A DNA stretch of 60,644 nt from OMSK01 sp902492995 (lineage in GTDB: Bacteria > Bacillota_I > Bacilli_A > RF39 > UBA660): positions 1 through 60,644 of the forward strand of contig CABUNR010000005.1 of the NCBI GenBank assembly GCA_902492995.1. The letters are read 5' to 3'. The notes beneath the pieces are model-generated. The model did not search any database. It saw only the letters and a list, made by a program, of their open reading frames with translations, and had not been told where the DNA came from. Positions 41,759 through 50,691 of this stretch are shown one piece after another (within the stretch, counting starts at the first letter, position 1; each line of letters opens with the position of its first letter). The translations under genes were made by a program, and so were the position numbers.

Positions 41759-44368
41759 ATGATAGATTTATTTGATAAATATAAAGAAGCAGTACAAGAA
41801 TTTACTATTTTTTTAAATCAAGATAAATATATAGGGATAAAGGAATATGAAAGAAAGAAGAAAAAGTATAATAATTTATATTTAGAAATAAAAGATAAAA
41901 AAATAGATAACTCTGATTTAACAAAATTTATTAAAATATATGAAGAACAAAAAATGTTGTTAGCAAGACATAATAGCAAATATTTAAAAAGAAAGCTTGA
42001 AGAAGAAAAAGAATATTTTGATAATATGTTTAAGGATATTGATAAAAACATATTATTAGACGATAACCAAAGAAAAGCTATTTTAGCAGATGAAGATAAT
42101 TTACTTATAGTAGCTGGAGCAGGAAGTGGAAAAACAACAACTATGGCTGCGAAAGTAAAATATTTAATCGAGAAACAAAATGTTGACCCTAAAAAAATAG
42201 CTGTTATATCATTTACAAATAAAGCTGCGGATGAAATAGCAAACAGAATTCAAAATAATTTTGGATATAAAGATGTAGATATCTATACTTTTCATAAATT
42301 AGGACTAAAAATATTAAGAAATTACAACAAAAGTATAATTAGCATTATACCAGATGAAGGAAAATATATATTATTTTCAGATTATATCAAAAATTATGTA
42401 TTTAAAGATTTAGAATTTTTTGAAAAACTAAATAAATCATTCAATGATAAAGTATATTTTGACGAAGATTATAAAAATTTTAATAATTTTAAAGAATATC
42501 ATGACAATTCTTATAAAAGAAAATTCGAAGAAAGCAAATTTGATTTAAAAGAATACATAAAATCAGAAATAGAAAAAAGAAAAAATAATTTAAAAACTAT
42601 AAATGGCGAATACGTAAAATCAAAGCAAGAAGTAGAAATAGCTAATTTTTTATATTTAAATAAAATAGATTATCAATATGAAAAACAATTTGAAAAAGCT
42701 GTAGGTGATAAAAAAAGTTATAAACCTGATTTTTATATTCATCAACTTGATAAAAACAATTATATAGAACATTTTGGAGTAAGTGAAAACTATAAAAATA
42801 GCAATTATAGTGAAAAAGAATTAAGAGAATATTTAAATAATATGAAATTAAAAATAAAATTTCATAATAGTCTAGAAAACTATAAATATTTTATAACAAC
42901 ATTTTCTTCATACAATGATAATAGAAGTTTATTAATTCATTTAAAAGAAGAATTAGAAAAAAATAATTACCAATTTGCAAAAAGAGATATAAAAGAAATT
43001 TATGATAGATTAAGAGATACATCAGAAGATACATATTTTAGTCAATTTATAAGTAAAATATTAATACCATTTATATCATTTTTCAAACAAAATGGTTATT
43101 GTATAAACGATTTTCAAAAATTGAAAAATAATATAAAAGATAACGATATAAAAGAAAAATTAGAAATAATGGAAAAATTTTATATTTATTATGAAAATAA
43201 AATAAAGAAAAATCATCAAATCGATTTTGAAGATATGATAAATGAAGCATATAGAATAATGCCTAAAGTAAAAGAAAAAGATTTAGGTGTTGATTATGAA
43301 TATATTATAATAGATGAATATCAAGATATATCGCTTCAAAGATATAATTTAACAAAAAGAATATCAGATTTATTTGATGCTAAAATAATGGCAGTAGGAG
43401 ATGATTATCAAGCGATATTTGCATTTTCTGGTTCTAAAATAGATTTAATAGTTGATTTTCAAAAATACTTAGAAGGAGCAAAAAGTATTCCAATAGTTAA
43501 TACATATAGAAGTAGTCAAGAACTAGTTGATATAGCAAGTGATTTTATTTTAAAAAATAAGCATCAAATAAAGAAATATTTAGTATCAAATAAACATCTT
43601 AAAAATCCTGTATATATATCTATGTATGATGATTCAAAATTTGGAATATCAAATTATACAAAACCAATATTAGTATCAAAAATAATTGAAAAAATTTATC
43701 ATGAAAATCCTAGTCATTCAATACTTATAATGGGTAGATATAAAAGTGATGTAAATTCCCTACTAAATAGTGATTTATTTTACAAAATAAATAAATCAAC
43801 CATTAGATCAAAAGTATGTCCAAATGCTAAAATAGATTTTTTAACAATACATAGTGCTAAAGGGCTTGGATATGATGAATGCATATTAATTAATTGTACC
43901 AATGAAAAATATGGATTTCCATCAATGATTGAAGATGAGCCAATTATTAGTATATTAAAACCAAAATATGACGAAGAAATACTTTATCCTGAAGAAAGAA
44001 GACTATTTTATGTTGCACTTACTAGAACCAAAAACAAAATATATATGGTTGTTCCTAGTACCCATACATCAAATTTTATAAATGAAATAAAAAATCATGA
44101 TAATGTTTTTGTAAATCCTAATATTACAAGATGTACAACTAAAATCAAAACAAAATATATATGTTCTAAATGTAATAGTAGCAATTTGTATATGTTTAAT
44201 TATAAAAATACAGATACATGGCTATATACATGTAATAAGTGCAAGTTAATTTATGAATATCCTAAAAAATGTAACATAGTAGAAAAATGTCCGAATTGTG
44301 GTGAAATTTTACTAAGTAATAATGGTAAATCTAAATGTATCAATAAGAACTGTAATTTTAAAAAATAA
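41759..44368 (+). CDS. UvrD/HelD-like superfamily 1 helicase with a PD-(D/E)XK-like insertion and C-terminal zinc ribbons
   Basis: 869 aa. Walker A VAGAGSGKTTTMAAK near 118, YTFHKLGLKIL, Walker B IIIDEYQDIS near 515, VGDDYQAIFAFSGS, TIHSAKGLGYDECILIN near 698 and the RRLFYVALTRTKNKIYM end motif define an SF1A helicase. Between motifs Ia and II a segment at about 290-345 holds YEKQFE, YKPDFYI and YIEHFGV, the E...PD...(E/D)-x-x pattern of restriction-like nucleases. The tail has two Cys4 ribbons (CSKCNSS...CNKCKL and CPNCGE...CINKNC). ATG 41759 follows AGAGGTG. DNA repair or defence are both possible. Confidence 0.85.
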   Translation: MIDLFDKYKEAVQEFTIFLNQDKYIGIKEYERKKKKYNNLYLEIKDKKIDNSDLTKFIKIYEEQKMLLARHNSKYLKRKLEEEKEYFDNMFKDIDKNILLDDNQRKAILADEDNLLIVAGAGSGKTTTMAAKVKYLIEKQNVDPKKIAVISFTNKAADEIANRIQNNFGYKDVDIYTFHKLGLKILRNYNKSIISIIPDEGKYILFSDYIKNYVFKDLEFFEKLNKSFNDKVYFDEDYKNFNNFKEYHDNSYKRKFEESKFDLKEYIKSEIEKRKNNLKTINGEYVKSKQEVEIANFLYLNKIDYQYEKQFEKAVGDKKSYKPDFYIHQLDKNNYIEHFGVSENYKNSNYSEKELREYLNNMKLKIKFHNSLENYKYFITTFSSYNDNRSLLIHLKEELEKNNYQFAKRDIKEIYDRLRDTSEDTYFSQFISKILIPFISFFKQNGYCINDFQKLKNNIKDNDIKEKLEIMEKFYIYYENKIKKNHQIDFEDMINEAYRIMPKVKEKDLGVDYEYIIIDEYQDISLQRYNLTKRISDLFDAKIMAVGDDYQAIFAFSGSKIDLIVDFQKYLEGAKSIPIVNTYRSSQELVDIASDFILKNKHQIKKYLVSNKHLKNPVYISMYDDSKFGISNYTKPILVSKIIEKIYHENPSHSILIMGRYKSDVNSLLNSDLFYKINKSTIRSKVCPNAKIDFLTIHSAKGLGYDECILINCTNEKYGFPSMIEDEPIISILKPKYDEEILYPEERRLFYVALTRTKNKIYMVVPSTHTSNFINEIKNHDNVFVNPNITRCTTKIKTKYICSKCNSSNLYMFNYKNTDTWLYTCNKCKLIYEYPKKCNIVEKCPNCGEILLSNNGKSKCINKNCNFKK

Positions 44369-44413
44369 AAGATAATTCTAATATTTTTTTCATATATTTA
44401 AATAGGTGACTTT

Positions 44414-45154
44414 ATGAATTCAACTTTATTTTCATTTTTACTTACTATAATAGCAGGACTTTCTACACTAATAGGAAGCATTGTAATATTTATAAAAAAT
44501 AACAATAAAGAAAAAATAATAATATCTTCATTAGCATTCGCATCATCAGTAATGTTATTTATATCTATAACAGATTTAATACCAGAATCATATAATTGTT
44601 TTAAAAATATTTTTAAAACAATTCCTCTTATTGTAATTATTTTAATAAATATAAATATAGGAATAATACTATCATTTTATATTAAAAAATATATACCAGA
44701 AAAAGAAGATAATTTATATAAAGTAGGGTTAATATCAATGCTTGCTATTATAATGCATAATATACCAGAAGGTATGGCAACATTTATGGCAGGTAATACT
44801 AATATAAGTCTTGGAATATCACTTACAATAGCCATAGCACTCCATAATATACCAGAAGGTATAAGTATAGCAGTACCCATTTATTATTCGACAAATAGCA
44901 AATTTAAAGCTATTTTATATACATTTATATCTGGCCTATCAGAAATATTTGGTGCAATAATAACATATATATTTTTAAAACCTTATATAAATAATTTTGT
45001 AATGGGAACCTTGTTTTCTATTATAGCGGGTATTATGATGCATATTTCTTTATTTGAACTATTAAAAGAATCATTAAGTTATAAAAATAAATTAACAAAA
45101 ATATTTTTTATATTTGGAATATTATTTGTAATTATAAGTAAAATCCTATTTTAA
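44414..45154 (+). CDS. zupT: ZIP family divalent metal transporter
   Basis: 246 aa with eight predicted helices. The binuclear metal-site motifs are HNIPEGMATF in helix IV and HNIPEGISIAVPIYY in helix V, as in ZupT/GufA-type importers of zinc, iron or manganese. No His-rich loop is seen. AGGTGAC precedes ATG 44414. Metal specificity cannot be read. Confidence 0.92.
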   Translation: MNSTLFSFLLTIIAGLSTLIGSIVIFIKNNNKEKIIISSLAFASSVMLFISITDLIPESYNCFKNIFKTIPLIVIILININIGIILSFYIKKYIPEKEDNLYKVGLISMLAIIMHNIPEGMATFMAGNTNISLGISLTIAIALHNIPEGISIAVPIYYSTNSKFKAILYTFISGLSEIFGAIITYIFLKPYINNFVMGTLFSIIAGIMMHISLFELLKESLSYKNKLTKIFFIFGILFVIISKILF

Positions 45155-45158
45155 AAAT

Positions 45159-45183
45159 AAAAAAGAGAATAAATCTCTTTTTT
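45159..45183. terminator. Bidirectional terminator between zupT and a small minus-strand gene
   Basis: 10-bp stem AAAAAAGAGA (45159-45168) / TCTCTTTTTT (45174-45183) with a 5-nt loop. Confidence 0.8.
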
Positions 45184-45186
45184 GGG

Positions 45187-45375
45187 TTATCTAAGTTCAA
45201 AAGAATGATCATCATTATCATCTAATTTAAAAGATTTAGAATCATTTGTAAAGCCAATGTTTTCTTTATCTGTTACTTTATTATTAGATTTATTTGAAAC
45301 ATTTTTTGAATTGCAATCAGTTATTTTGTTATTACTTTTATCAGTAATATTTGATTGTTTTTTATTCTTTTTCAT
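45187..45375 (-). CDS. Low-complexity Asn/Lys/Ser-rich small protein
   Basis: 62 aa, highly polar and without hydrophobic segment. Two imperfect repeats are visible (NKITDCNSKN and NKVTDKENIG, each after SNN or KSNN). The C-terminus is acidic (KLDDNDDHSFELR). GGGTGAT precedes ATG 45375; an in-frame GTG (45384) lies within that site. Small polar Asn-rich proteins of this look occur in spore-formers, but I cannot assign it to a SASP family. Translation is supported by the ribosome binding site and its own terminator. Confidence 0.55.
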   Translation of the reverse strand: MKKNKKQSNITDKSNNKITDCNSKNVSNKSNNKVTDKENIGFTNDSKSFKLDDNDDHSFELR

Positions 45376-45481
45376 TTTTATCACCCATTTTTATTATAAA
45401 TAAATATTAAAAAAATATAATAGGTAAAATATGGAAATAAAAAAATTAAATAAAAAAATAATTTAAAAAAATTTTTTTATA

Positions 45482-45490
45482 TGATATAAT
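45482..45490 (+). promoter_or_regulatory. Extended -10 promoter of the clostripain gene
   Basis: TGATATAAT (-10 at 45485-45490), then AGGAGAG before ATG 45514. Confidence 0.5.
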
Positions 45491-45513
45491 ATTTAAGATA
45501 GGAGAGTGTATTA

Positions 45514-47430
45514 ATGAAAAAAAGTAAACAAATACTTTTTGGAATAATATTTATTTTAATATGTATAACATGTTTTTTAACGTTTAATATATTAAAAAAA
45601 GACAAAAATATATCTAGAACAATAATGATTTATATGGTTGGTGCTGATTTAGAAAGTAAATCAAGTCTTGCAACAACAGATTTAAATTCAATTGATTATA
45701 AATTAATGGATAATAAAAATATAAAAGTTGTTTTAATAGCTGGTGGATCAATTAAATGGAATAATTCATATATTAGTGAAGATGAAACATCTATTTTTGA
45801 ATTAAAAGAAAATGGTTTTCAAAAAGTAAAAACACAAAATATCAAAAACATGGGAGATGAAAATGTATTTAAAGAATATTTAGATTATGTTTATGATAAT
45901 TATAAAACGGATAAATATGATCTAGTATTTTGGAACCATGGAGGAGCTATATATGGAAGCGAAATGGATGAAATTAGTGAAGATGTTTTATCTTTAGATG
46001 AAATGAAAAATGGATTAAAAAATTCAAAATTTAGTTCTAATAAACTTGAAACAATTATATTTAGAACATGTTTAAATGGTACTTTAGAAGTTGCCGATAC
46101 TTTATCAAATTATTCAAATTATTTAGTGGCATCAGAAGAGATAACATATGGTTCATCATTCACAAGTGTACTAAATTTTATAAATAAAATTGATAGCAAG
46201 GATAACGGATACGATGTGGGATATAAATTTATTGAATCATATAAAGAACATATTAATAAAATGAAACAAGTTTATTCAGAAAATAGTAATATTTATTCAA
46301 CATATTCTATAATTAATTTATCTAAAATAAATAAACTTACAAATGAATTAAATAACTTTGTTAAAAATATAGATGTTGTTAGTAATTATAATGAAATAGC
46401 TAAGATTAGAAGTAATTTATATCAATATGCATATATGCAATCAGATAGTTCAGAATATGACATGGTCGATTTATATAATTTAGTATATAATTTAAGATCA
46501 TTAAACGAAAAAGACGCTGATAAGGTACTAAAAGAAATAACAAATATAGTAGAATATAATTGGGCAACTAATAATAATTCAAGAGGTATAAGCATTTATT
46601 TTCCTTATAATGCACAAGATAAATATAAAAAAATGTTTTTAGAAATTTATAAAAATTTTAATAATTTAAAAGAATATTATAATTTTATAAATGAATTTTA
46701 TAAAATACAAAGCAATTCAAATGCTACTTATTCATTTAATAGTAATAAAATAGAATTAGATAAAAATAATAAAGAGGCAGATTTCAAATTAGAACTTACA
46801 GAAGAACAAAAAAGAGGATTTGCTAAAGCAAGCTATATTGTGTTTAGAGACAATAAAGATGGATATTATCATCCAATATATATGGGAACCGAAACAAAAC
46901 TTAATGGAAATACATTGAGTGCTAACATAAAAGATAGACAATTAAAAGTAATAGATAAAAAAAGTAAAAATAAAAAAGGATATATTTTAACACTTATAGA
47001 AAGTGAAGCAGAAGAAAATTACATAAAATATAATACAAATGTTATCTTAAATAATTTTACTGATTATAAAAATTATAAAATGGATAATGCTAAAATAAAC
47101 TTAATTTTAAATAGAAAAACAAATAAAATAGAAATAAATAATGTCGTTTTAAATACAAAAAAAGATTTAAAGCCTAATTCAACAAGTATTGATTTAAACA
47201 AATACAAAACAGTTGCTTTTGGAAGTTTTAAATATAAAATATTAGATGATAAAGGTAATTATAAAACAAATTGGAACAGTAATGGTGTATATGAAGGTGT
47301 AGAAGTTGATGTAAAAAATATAGATTTTGAAATTCAAAGTTTTGATGATGAATATGATTATTACTCAGTTTTTGCAATCAGAGATACAAACAATAAAATA
47401 TATTATTCAAAATTAATAAAAATGAAATAG
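45514..47430 (+). CDS. Clostripain family (C11) cysteine peptidase, membrane-anchored
   Basis: 638 aa. N-terminal signal anchor (about 6-25), then IMIYMVGADLESKSSLATTDL, the catalytic His in VFWNHGGAIYGSE near 140 and the catalytic Cys in IFRTCLNGTLEVAD near 185. NNNSRGISIYFPYN is also a family landmark. The C-terminal 200 residues are beta-rich and uncharacterised. Clostripains cut after Arg. Membrane attachment suggests surface-protein processing or nutrition. The following gene is 13 bp downstream. Confidence 0.9.
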   Translation: MKKSKQILFGIIFILICITCFLTFNILKKDKNISRTIMIYMVGADLESKSSLATTDLNSIDYKLMDNKNIKVVLIAGGSIKWNNSYISEDETSIFELKENGFQKVKTQNIKNMGDENVFKEYLDYVYDNYKTDKYDLVFWNHGGAIYGSEMDEISEDVLSLDEMKNGLKNSKFSSNKLETIIFRTCLNGTLEVADTLSNYSNYLVASEEITYGSSFTSVLNFINKIDSKDNGYDVGYKFIESYKEHINKMKQVYSENSNIYSTYSIINLSKINKLTNELNNFVKNIDVVSNYNEIAKIRSNLYQYAYMQSDSSEYDMVDLYNLVYNLRSLNEKDADKVLKEITNIVEYNWATNNNSRGISIYFPYNAQDKYKKMFLEIYKNFNNLKEYYNFINEFYKIQSNSNATYSFNSNKIELDKNNKEADFKLELTEEQKRGFAKASYIVFRDNKDGYYHPIYMGTETKLNGNTLSANIKDRQLKVIDKKSKNKKGYILTLIESEAEENYIKYNTNVILNNFTDYKNYKMDNAKINLILNRKTNKIEINNVVLNTKKDLKPNSTSIDLNKYKTVAFGSFKYKILDDKGNYKTNWNSNGVYEGVEVDVKNIDFEIQSFDDEYDYYSVFAIRDTNNKIYYSKLIKMK

Positions 47431-47443
47431 GAGTGTGATAAAA

Positions 47444-48286
47444 ATGAATAATTGTAAAAAATGTGGTTCACAAGTTTTTGAAGGAGAAAAATTTTGCAGA
47501 AATTGTGGTGAACCTATTATAAATAATAATGAAAATAGAGTAGGGGATAACGCTATCCCTAATCAAATAAGTATGAATAATAATTTAAATAATCAAAATA
47601 TAAATCGAGTACCTAATAACAATCTAAATTCTAATGCATCAGCTAATACAAATAAAAACAATAATATGCCATATATAATACTTGGAACAATAGTTGTTTT
47701 ATTAGTTATAGTTGCAGTACTTTTATTATTTTTAAACAAAGATAATAAATCACACAACAAAAATGATTATGATGAGCCAATAAATACTGGTACTAACACT
47801 GGTACCAATGGTACAACAACTACGACTACAACTAGTACAAATACAATTACATCTAATGGATTTAAATTTAATAAAGTATCAGGTTATAATTATGAAACAG
47901 ATACAGATAGTAATTCATTAATTATTACAAATGATAAATACTATATTGGTGTAGTTGTTAATAATATATCATTAAGCTCAATAACAAGTCTAAAAACACT
48001 TGAAACTGCATATCAAGCTGAAGGAGTAAATATTAAAAATTTACATTATACACAAATAAATGGTAAAAAAGTAGTAGTTGGTGATGCAACAATTGATGGT
48101 TATTCTGTTGTATGGTATATAATAGATTCAAAGCAATCAGGATACTTATTTCAAGGATATATAGCAAATAGTAATTTTGTTCCAAATTATAATGATGTAA
48201 GTGTTGTAGATAATTTAATTTCAGATGCACAATATGTTGGAAATTATAAAGATTATTCTCTAAAACTTGATAGTATTAAAAAATAG
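47444..48286 (+). CDS. Zinc-ribbon membrane protein with Thr-rich linker and extracellular domain
   Basis: 280 aa. N-terminal zinc ribbon CKKCGSQVFEGEKFCRNCGEPI (seen as C4, C7, C18, C21), an Asn-rich linker (about 28-72), one membrane helix (about 75-97), a Thr/Asn/Gly-rich linker with GTNTGTNGTTTTTTT-like low complexity, then a 140-residue extracellular domain. Zinc_ribbon_2-TM architectures are common sensors or scaffolds in Bacillota; no partner is evident. ATG 47444 is chosen because AGGAG lies at 47430-47434 and the in-frame GTG at 47435 abuts it. Confidence 0.78.
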   Translation: MNNCKKCGSQVFEGEKFCRNCGEPIINNNENRVGDNAIPNQISMNNNLNNQNINRVPNNNLNSNASANTNKNNNMPYIILGTIVVLLVIVAVLLLFLNKDNKSHNKNDYDEPINTGTNTGTNGTTTTTTTSTNTITSNGFKFNKVSGYNYETDTDSNSLIITNDKYYIGVVVNNISLSSITSLKTLETAYQAEGVNIKNLHYTQINGKKVVVGDATIDGYSVVWYIIDSKQSGYLFQGYIANSNFVPNYNDVSVVDNLISDAQYVGNYKDYSLKLDSIKK

Positions 48287-48307
48287 GTATATATAATGCC
48301 TATTTTT
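48279..48307 (+). terminator. Terminator after the zinc-ribbon protein gene
   Basis: 9-bp stem AAAAATAGG (48279-48287) / CCTATTTTT (48299-48307), 11-nt loop; overlaps the stop codon. The following 48308-48521 is AT-rich and shows no gene or clear structure. Confidence 0.7.
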
Positions 48308-48521
48308 GTTTATATCATCAAAGTTAACATAATATATATTATAGGAAGTTGCATATTTACTTTTTAATGTACTATTCTGCTATATAATTATATATAATAT
48401 TATTAAATAAACAACAATTTATAGTTATTATCTTTGTTATTTATATAAATCAATTAATAATTACTACATTATATTAATAATAATAAAAAAAACATTCTAA
48501 TTATATGAATATTTTTTAATT

Positions 48522-48680
48522 TTATTTATATATACTATTATATTGATTGTTTGTTTGATTATCACTTATATACTGTTTTTCAAAAGATTTAATTTTATGT
48601 AACATCATAAGTACTAATATAACTCCCCATAATGTAATTAATAAAATACCAATAGGGGTTGAATATTTTTTTGTCTCCAT
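48522..48680 (-). CDS. 52-aa single-span membrane protein
   Basis: A small frame 3 bp after the stop of the minus-strand HTH gene. METKKYSTPIGILL is followed by a hydrophobic helix (GILLITLWGVILVLMML) and then a polar tail with KSFEKQYISDNQTNNQ. Positive charges before and after the helix fit a small inner-membrane protein. The ribosome binding site is weak (AGAAAGAT), so expression probably depends on coupling to the HTH gene. Function unknown. Confidence 0.55.
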   Translation of the reverse strand: METKKYSTPIGILLITLWGVILVLMMLHKIKSFEKQYISDNQTNNQYNSIYK

Positions 48681-48683
48681 AAA

Positions 48684-49460
48684 CTATGATATCTTTCTAG
48701 ATTCAATTTCAGCAATTTTTTCTAAAACTTCTGCTGCATTAGAATCATTTATTTCTGTATATCCAAGTTCTTTTAAAGCTTGTATTTTTAATGAATTTAA
48801 AGCTAATGTTCTACCAATTTTTTCTTCCATTCTTTGTTCGATTTTATCAACAAATCTTTTATGAGCTTCAGCTATTTTATTACTTGATACTCCCCCACCA
48901 TTATAAAGAGTCATAGCAGAGAACATAATACTTTCAAATACAAATTGTTCTTCTTCATCAAAAACAAATTCTAAAGGTTTTGTAAAACCAGCTGCTTTTG
49001 AAATATATCCTAAAATATATTTAAGTTCTTTTGTGCTAGATATAGATTGTAGAAAATGATATAAATAAAGTAATATATTATAATTATCTTTATTATCACT
49101 ATCTTCTAAGTATTCTTTTAATAAATCGATAATATTTGCTAATAATTCTTTATTTTTATCATTAAGGCCATTATATATATCATCAGTATTAAAACTATTT
49201 TTAGTATTATTTTCAAATAAAGTTTCAATTCTTGATTCAACTTCAACTATATAATCTGTATCTACTTTAATATTATTAATTTCTTCAGGAGATTTTACAC
49301 CAAGTAAATTTAATAATAAAACCTTCTTATCTTTTGGCCATTTATTAATATCATCTAATTCTAAATAATTATAAATCATTTGTCTAGAAACACCTAAAAA
49401 CTTTGCTAATTTAACTTTTGATATACCTAACTCATGTAGAATTTCATTTAATCTGTTCAT
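48684..49460 (-). CDS. HTH-domain regulator of unknown family
   Basis: 258 aa. An N-terminal helix-turn-helix (LGISKVKLAKFLGVSRQMIYNYLEL, about 11-35) has the Cro/C1-like spacing. The remaining 200 residues are helical (DKNKELLANIIDLLKEYLED, YNILLYLYHFLQS, AEAHKRFVDKIEQRMEEKIG) and end in KIAEIESRKIS. AGGAGG precedes ATG 49460. Its promoter is overlapped by tandem TTGACA-containing repeats that look like a self-binding site. It may control the adjacent small membrane protein. Confidence 0.7.
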   Translation of the reverse strand: MNRLNEILHELGISKVKLAKFLGVSRQMIYNYLELDDINKWPKDKKVLLLNLLGVKSPEEINNIKVDTDYIVEVESRIETLFENNTKNSFNTDDIYNGLNDKNKELLANIIDLLKEYLEDSDNKDNYNILLYLYHFLQSISSTKELKYILGYISKAAGFTKPLEFVFDEEEQFVFESIMFSAMTLYNGGGVSSNKIAEAHKRFVDKIEQRMEEKIGRTLALNSLKIQALKELGYTEINDSNAAEVLEKIAEIESRKIS

Positions 49461-49481
49461 ATCTTAAGACCTCCTATTATC

Positions 49482-49519
49482 ATTTTACCATTTACTTGTC
49501 AAATGTCAAGTGTAAAGTA
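49482..49519 (-). promoter_or_regulatory. Promoter with tandem heptamer repeats upstream of the HTH gene
   Basis: On the minus strand, TTGACA (49509-49504), a 16-nt spacer and TGGTAAAAT (-10 at 49487-49482). On the plus strand the same bases read TGTCAAA, TGTCAAG, TGTAAAG in tandem (49497-49517). A 7-bp period over three units at a -35 suggests a regulator binding one face or stacked half-sites; autoregulation by the HTH protein is inference. Confidence 0.55.
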
Positions 49520-49549
49520 AAAGTATAGTATTATAAATACCATACTTTT
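49519..49549 (-). terminator. Terminator of mnmA
   Basis: Stem AAAAGTAT-x-GTATT (49519-49532) / AATAC-x-ATACTTTT (49536-49549) with one internal mismatch and a 3-nt loop. T-run on either strand; it overlaps the mnmA stop. Confidence 0.65.
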
Positions 49550-50637
49550 TTTTCGTTCTTTCTAACTTCCTTTATAATTCCCCCACCTAAGCATTCCTCA
49601 CCTAAATATAAGACACATGCTTGTCCTGGAGTAACAGCTTTCACACCTTGCTTATATTTGATTAAAATTTCATTATTATCTAAATATTCAAGTTCTACAT
49701 CATTATCCTTTTGCCTATATCTAAACTTTGCACTACATTTATTTGGCCTTTCATTACTTATAAAATTAACATTATTAATAATACATGAATCAGTATATAA
49801 ATAATCATTATCATCGCCAAATGCAACATATAAAATATTTTTATTTAAATCTTTACCTACAACAAACATTCTATCTGTATTACCACCAATTAATAAACCT
49901 TTTCTTTGGCCAATCGTATAATACATAAGTCCAATATGTCTTCCAAGCGCTTCATTTGTTTCAATATTAACTATATCACCAGGAATATTAGGTAAATAAT
50001 TTTCTAAAAATTTTTTAAAATTTCTTTCTCCAATAAAACAAATACCAGTAGAATCTTTTTTAGTTGCTGTTATAAGGCCATTTTCTTTAGCAATCTGTCT
50101 AATTTCACCTTTAGTTAACTCCCCTACCGGAAATAAAACATTTTTAAACTGTTCCTTTGTAACCTGTGATAAAAAATATGTTTGATCTTTATTATCGTCT
50201 ATTCCTCTAAGAAGTTTTCCATCCCTAAGTCTAGCAAAATGTCCAGTTGCAATATAATCAGCACCAAGCTCTTTTGCCTTATTTAAAAACATATCAAATT
50301 TAATATATTTATTACACATTATATCAGGATTTGGTGTTCTTCCTTTTTTTAACTCATCTAAAAAATACATAAAAACATAATCCCAATATTCTTTTACAAA
50401 ATCAATTCTTTTAAGTGGTATACCTATTTTTTTACAAACTTCTAGTGCATCATTATAATCTTGTTCTTGTGGACAAATATCATTATTTAAAGTAGGATTG
50501 CCTAATGTATCATTATTTAAATTAGCATCCCAATTTCTCATAAATAAACCAATTACATCATATCCTTGATTTTTTAAAAGCAATGCTGATACGCTACTAT
50601 CAACGCCACCACTTATACCAACTACTACTCTTTTCAT
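49531..50637 (-). CDS. mnmA: tRNA-specific 2-thiouridylase MnmA
   Basis: 368-aa enzyme making s2U34 in Lys, Glu and Gln tRNAs. PP-loop VGISGGVDSSVSALLL at the N-terminus, GLFMRNWDA, the RTPNPDIMCNKYIKF motif with catalytic Cys, GADYIATGHFAR, DQTYFLSQV and the second catalytic Cys in DSTGICFIGER. ATG 50637 is preferred over the adjacent TTG at 50640. In a genome this rich in AAA, GAA and CAA codons, this modification should matter greatly. Confidence 0.96.
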   Translation of the reverse strand: MKRVVVGISGGVDSSVSALLLKNQGYDVIGLFMRNWDANLNNDTLGNPTLNNDICPQEQDYNDALEVCKKIGIPLKRIDFVKEYWDYVFMYFLDELKKGRTPNPDIMCNKYIKFDMFLNKAKELGADYIATGHFARLRDGKLLRGIDDNKDQTYFLSQVTKEQFKNVLFPVGELTKGEIRQIAKENGLITATKKDSTGICFIGERNFKKFLENYLPNIPGDIVNIETNEALGRHIGLMYYTIGQRKGLLIGGNTDRMFVVGKDLNKNILYVAFGDDNDYLYTDSCIINNVNFISNERPNKCSAKFRYRQKDNDVELEYLDNNEILIKYKQGVKAVTPGQACVLYLGEECLGGGIIKEVRKNEKKVWYL

Positions 50638-50691
50638 CAAATCACATCCTATTAAATTATAACAAAAAATAATTAAATAGTATATATTTAA

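Noticed and set aside
44369..44413. Terminator after the helicase gene resembling the one at 41681-41706
   Set aside because: The 3' half (TTCTAATATTTTTTT) is repeated, but the matching 5' half is missing, so no stable stem forms.
48308..48521. A gene or structured RNA in the AT-rich gap after the zinc-ribbon gene
   Set aside because: No frame with a ribosome binding site and no long stem was found. Only short AT inverted repeats expected from composition are present.
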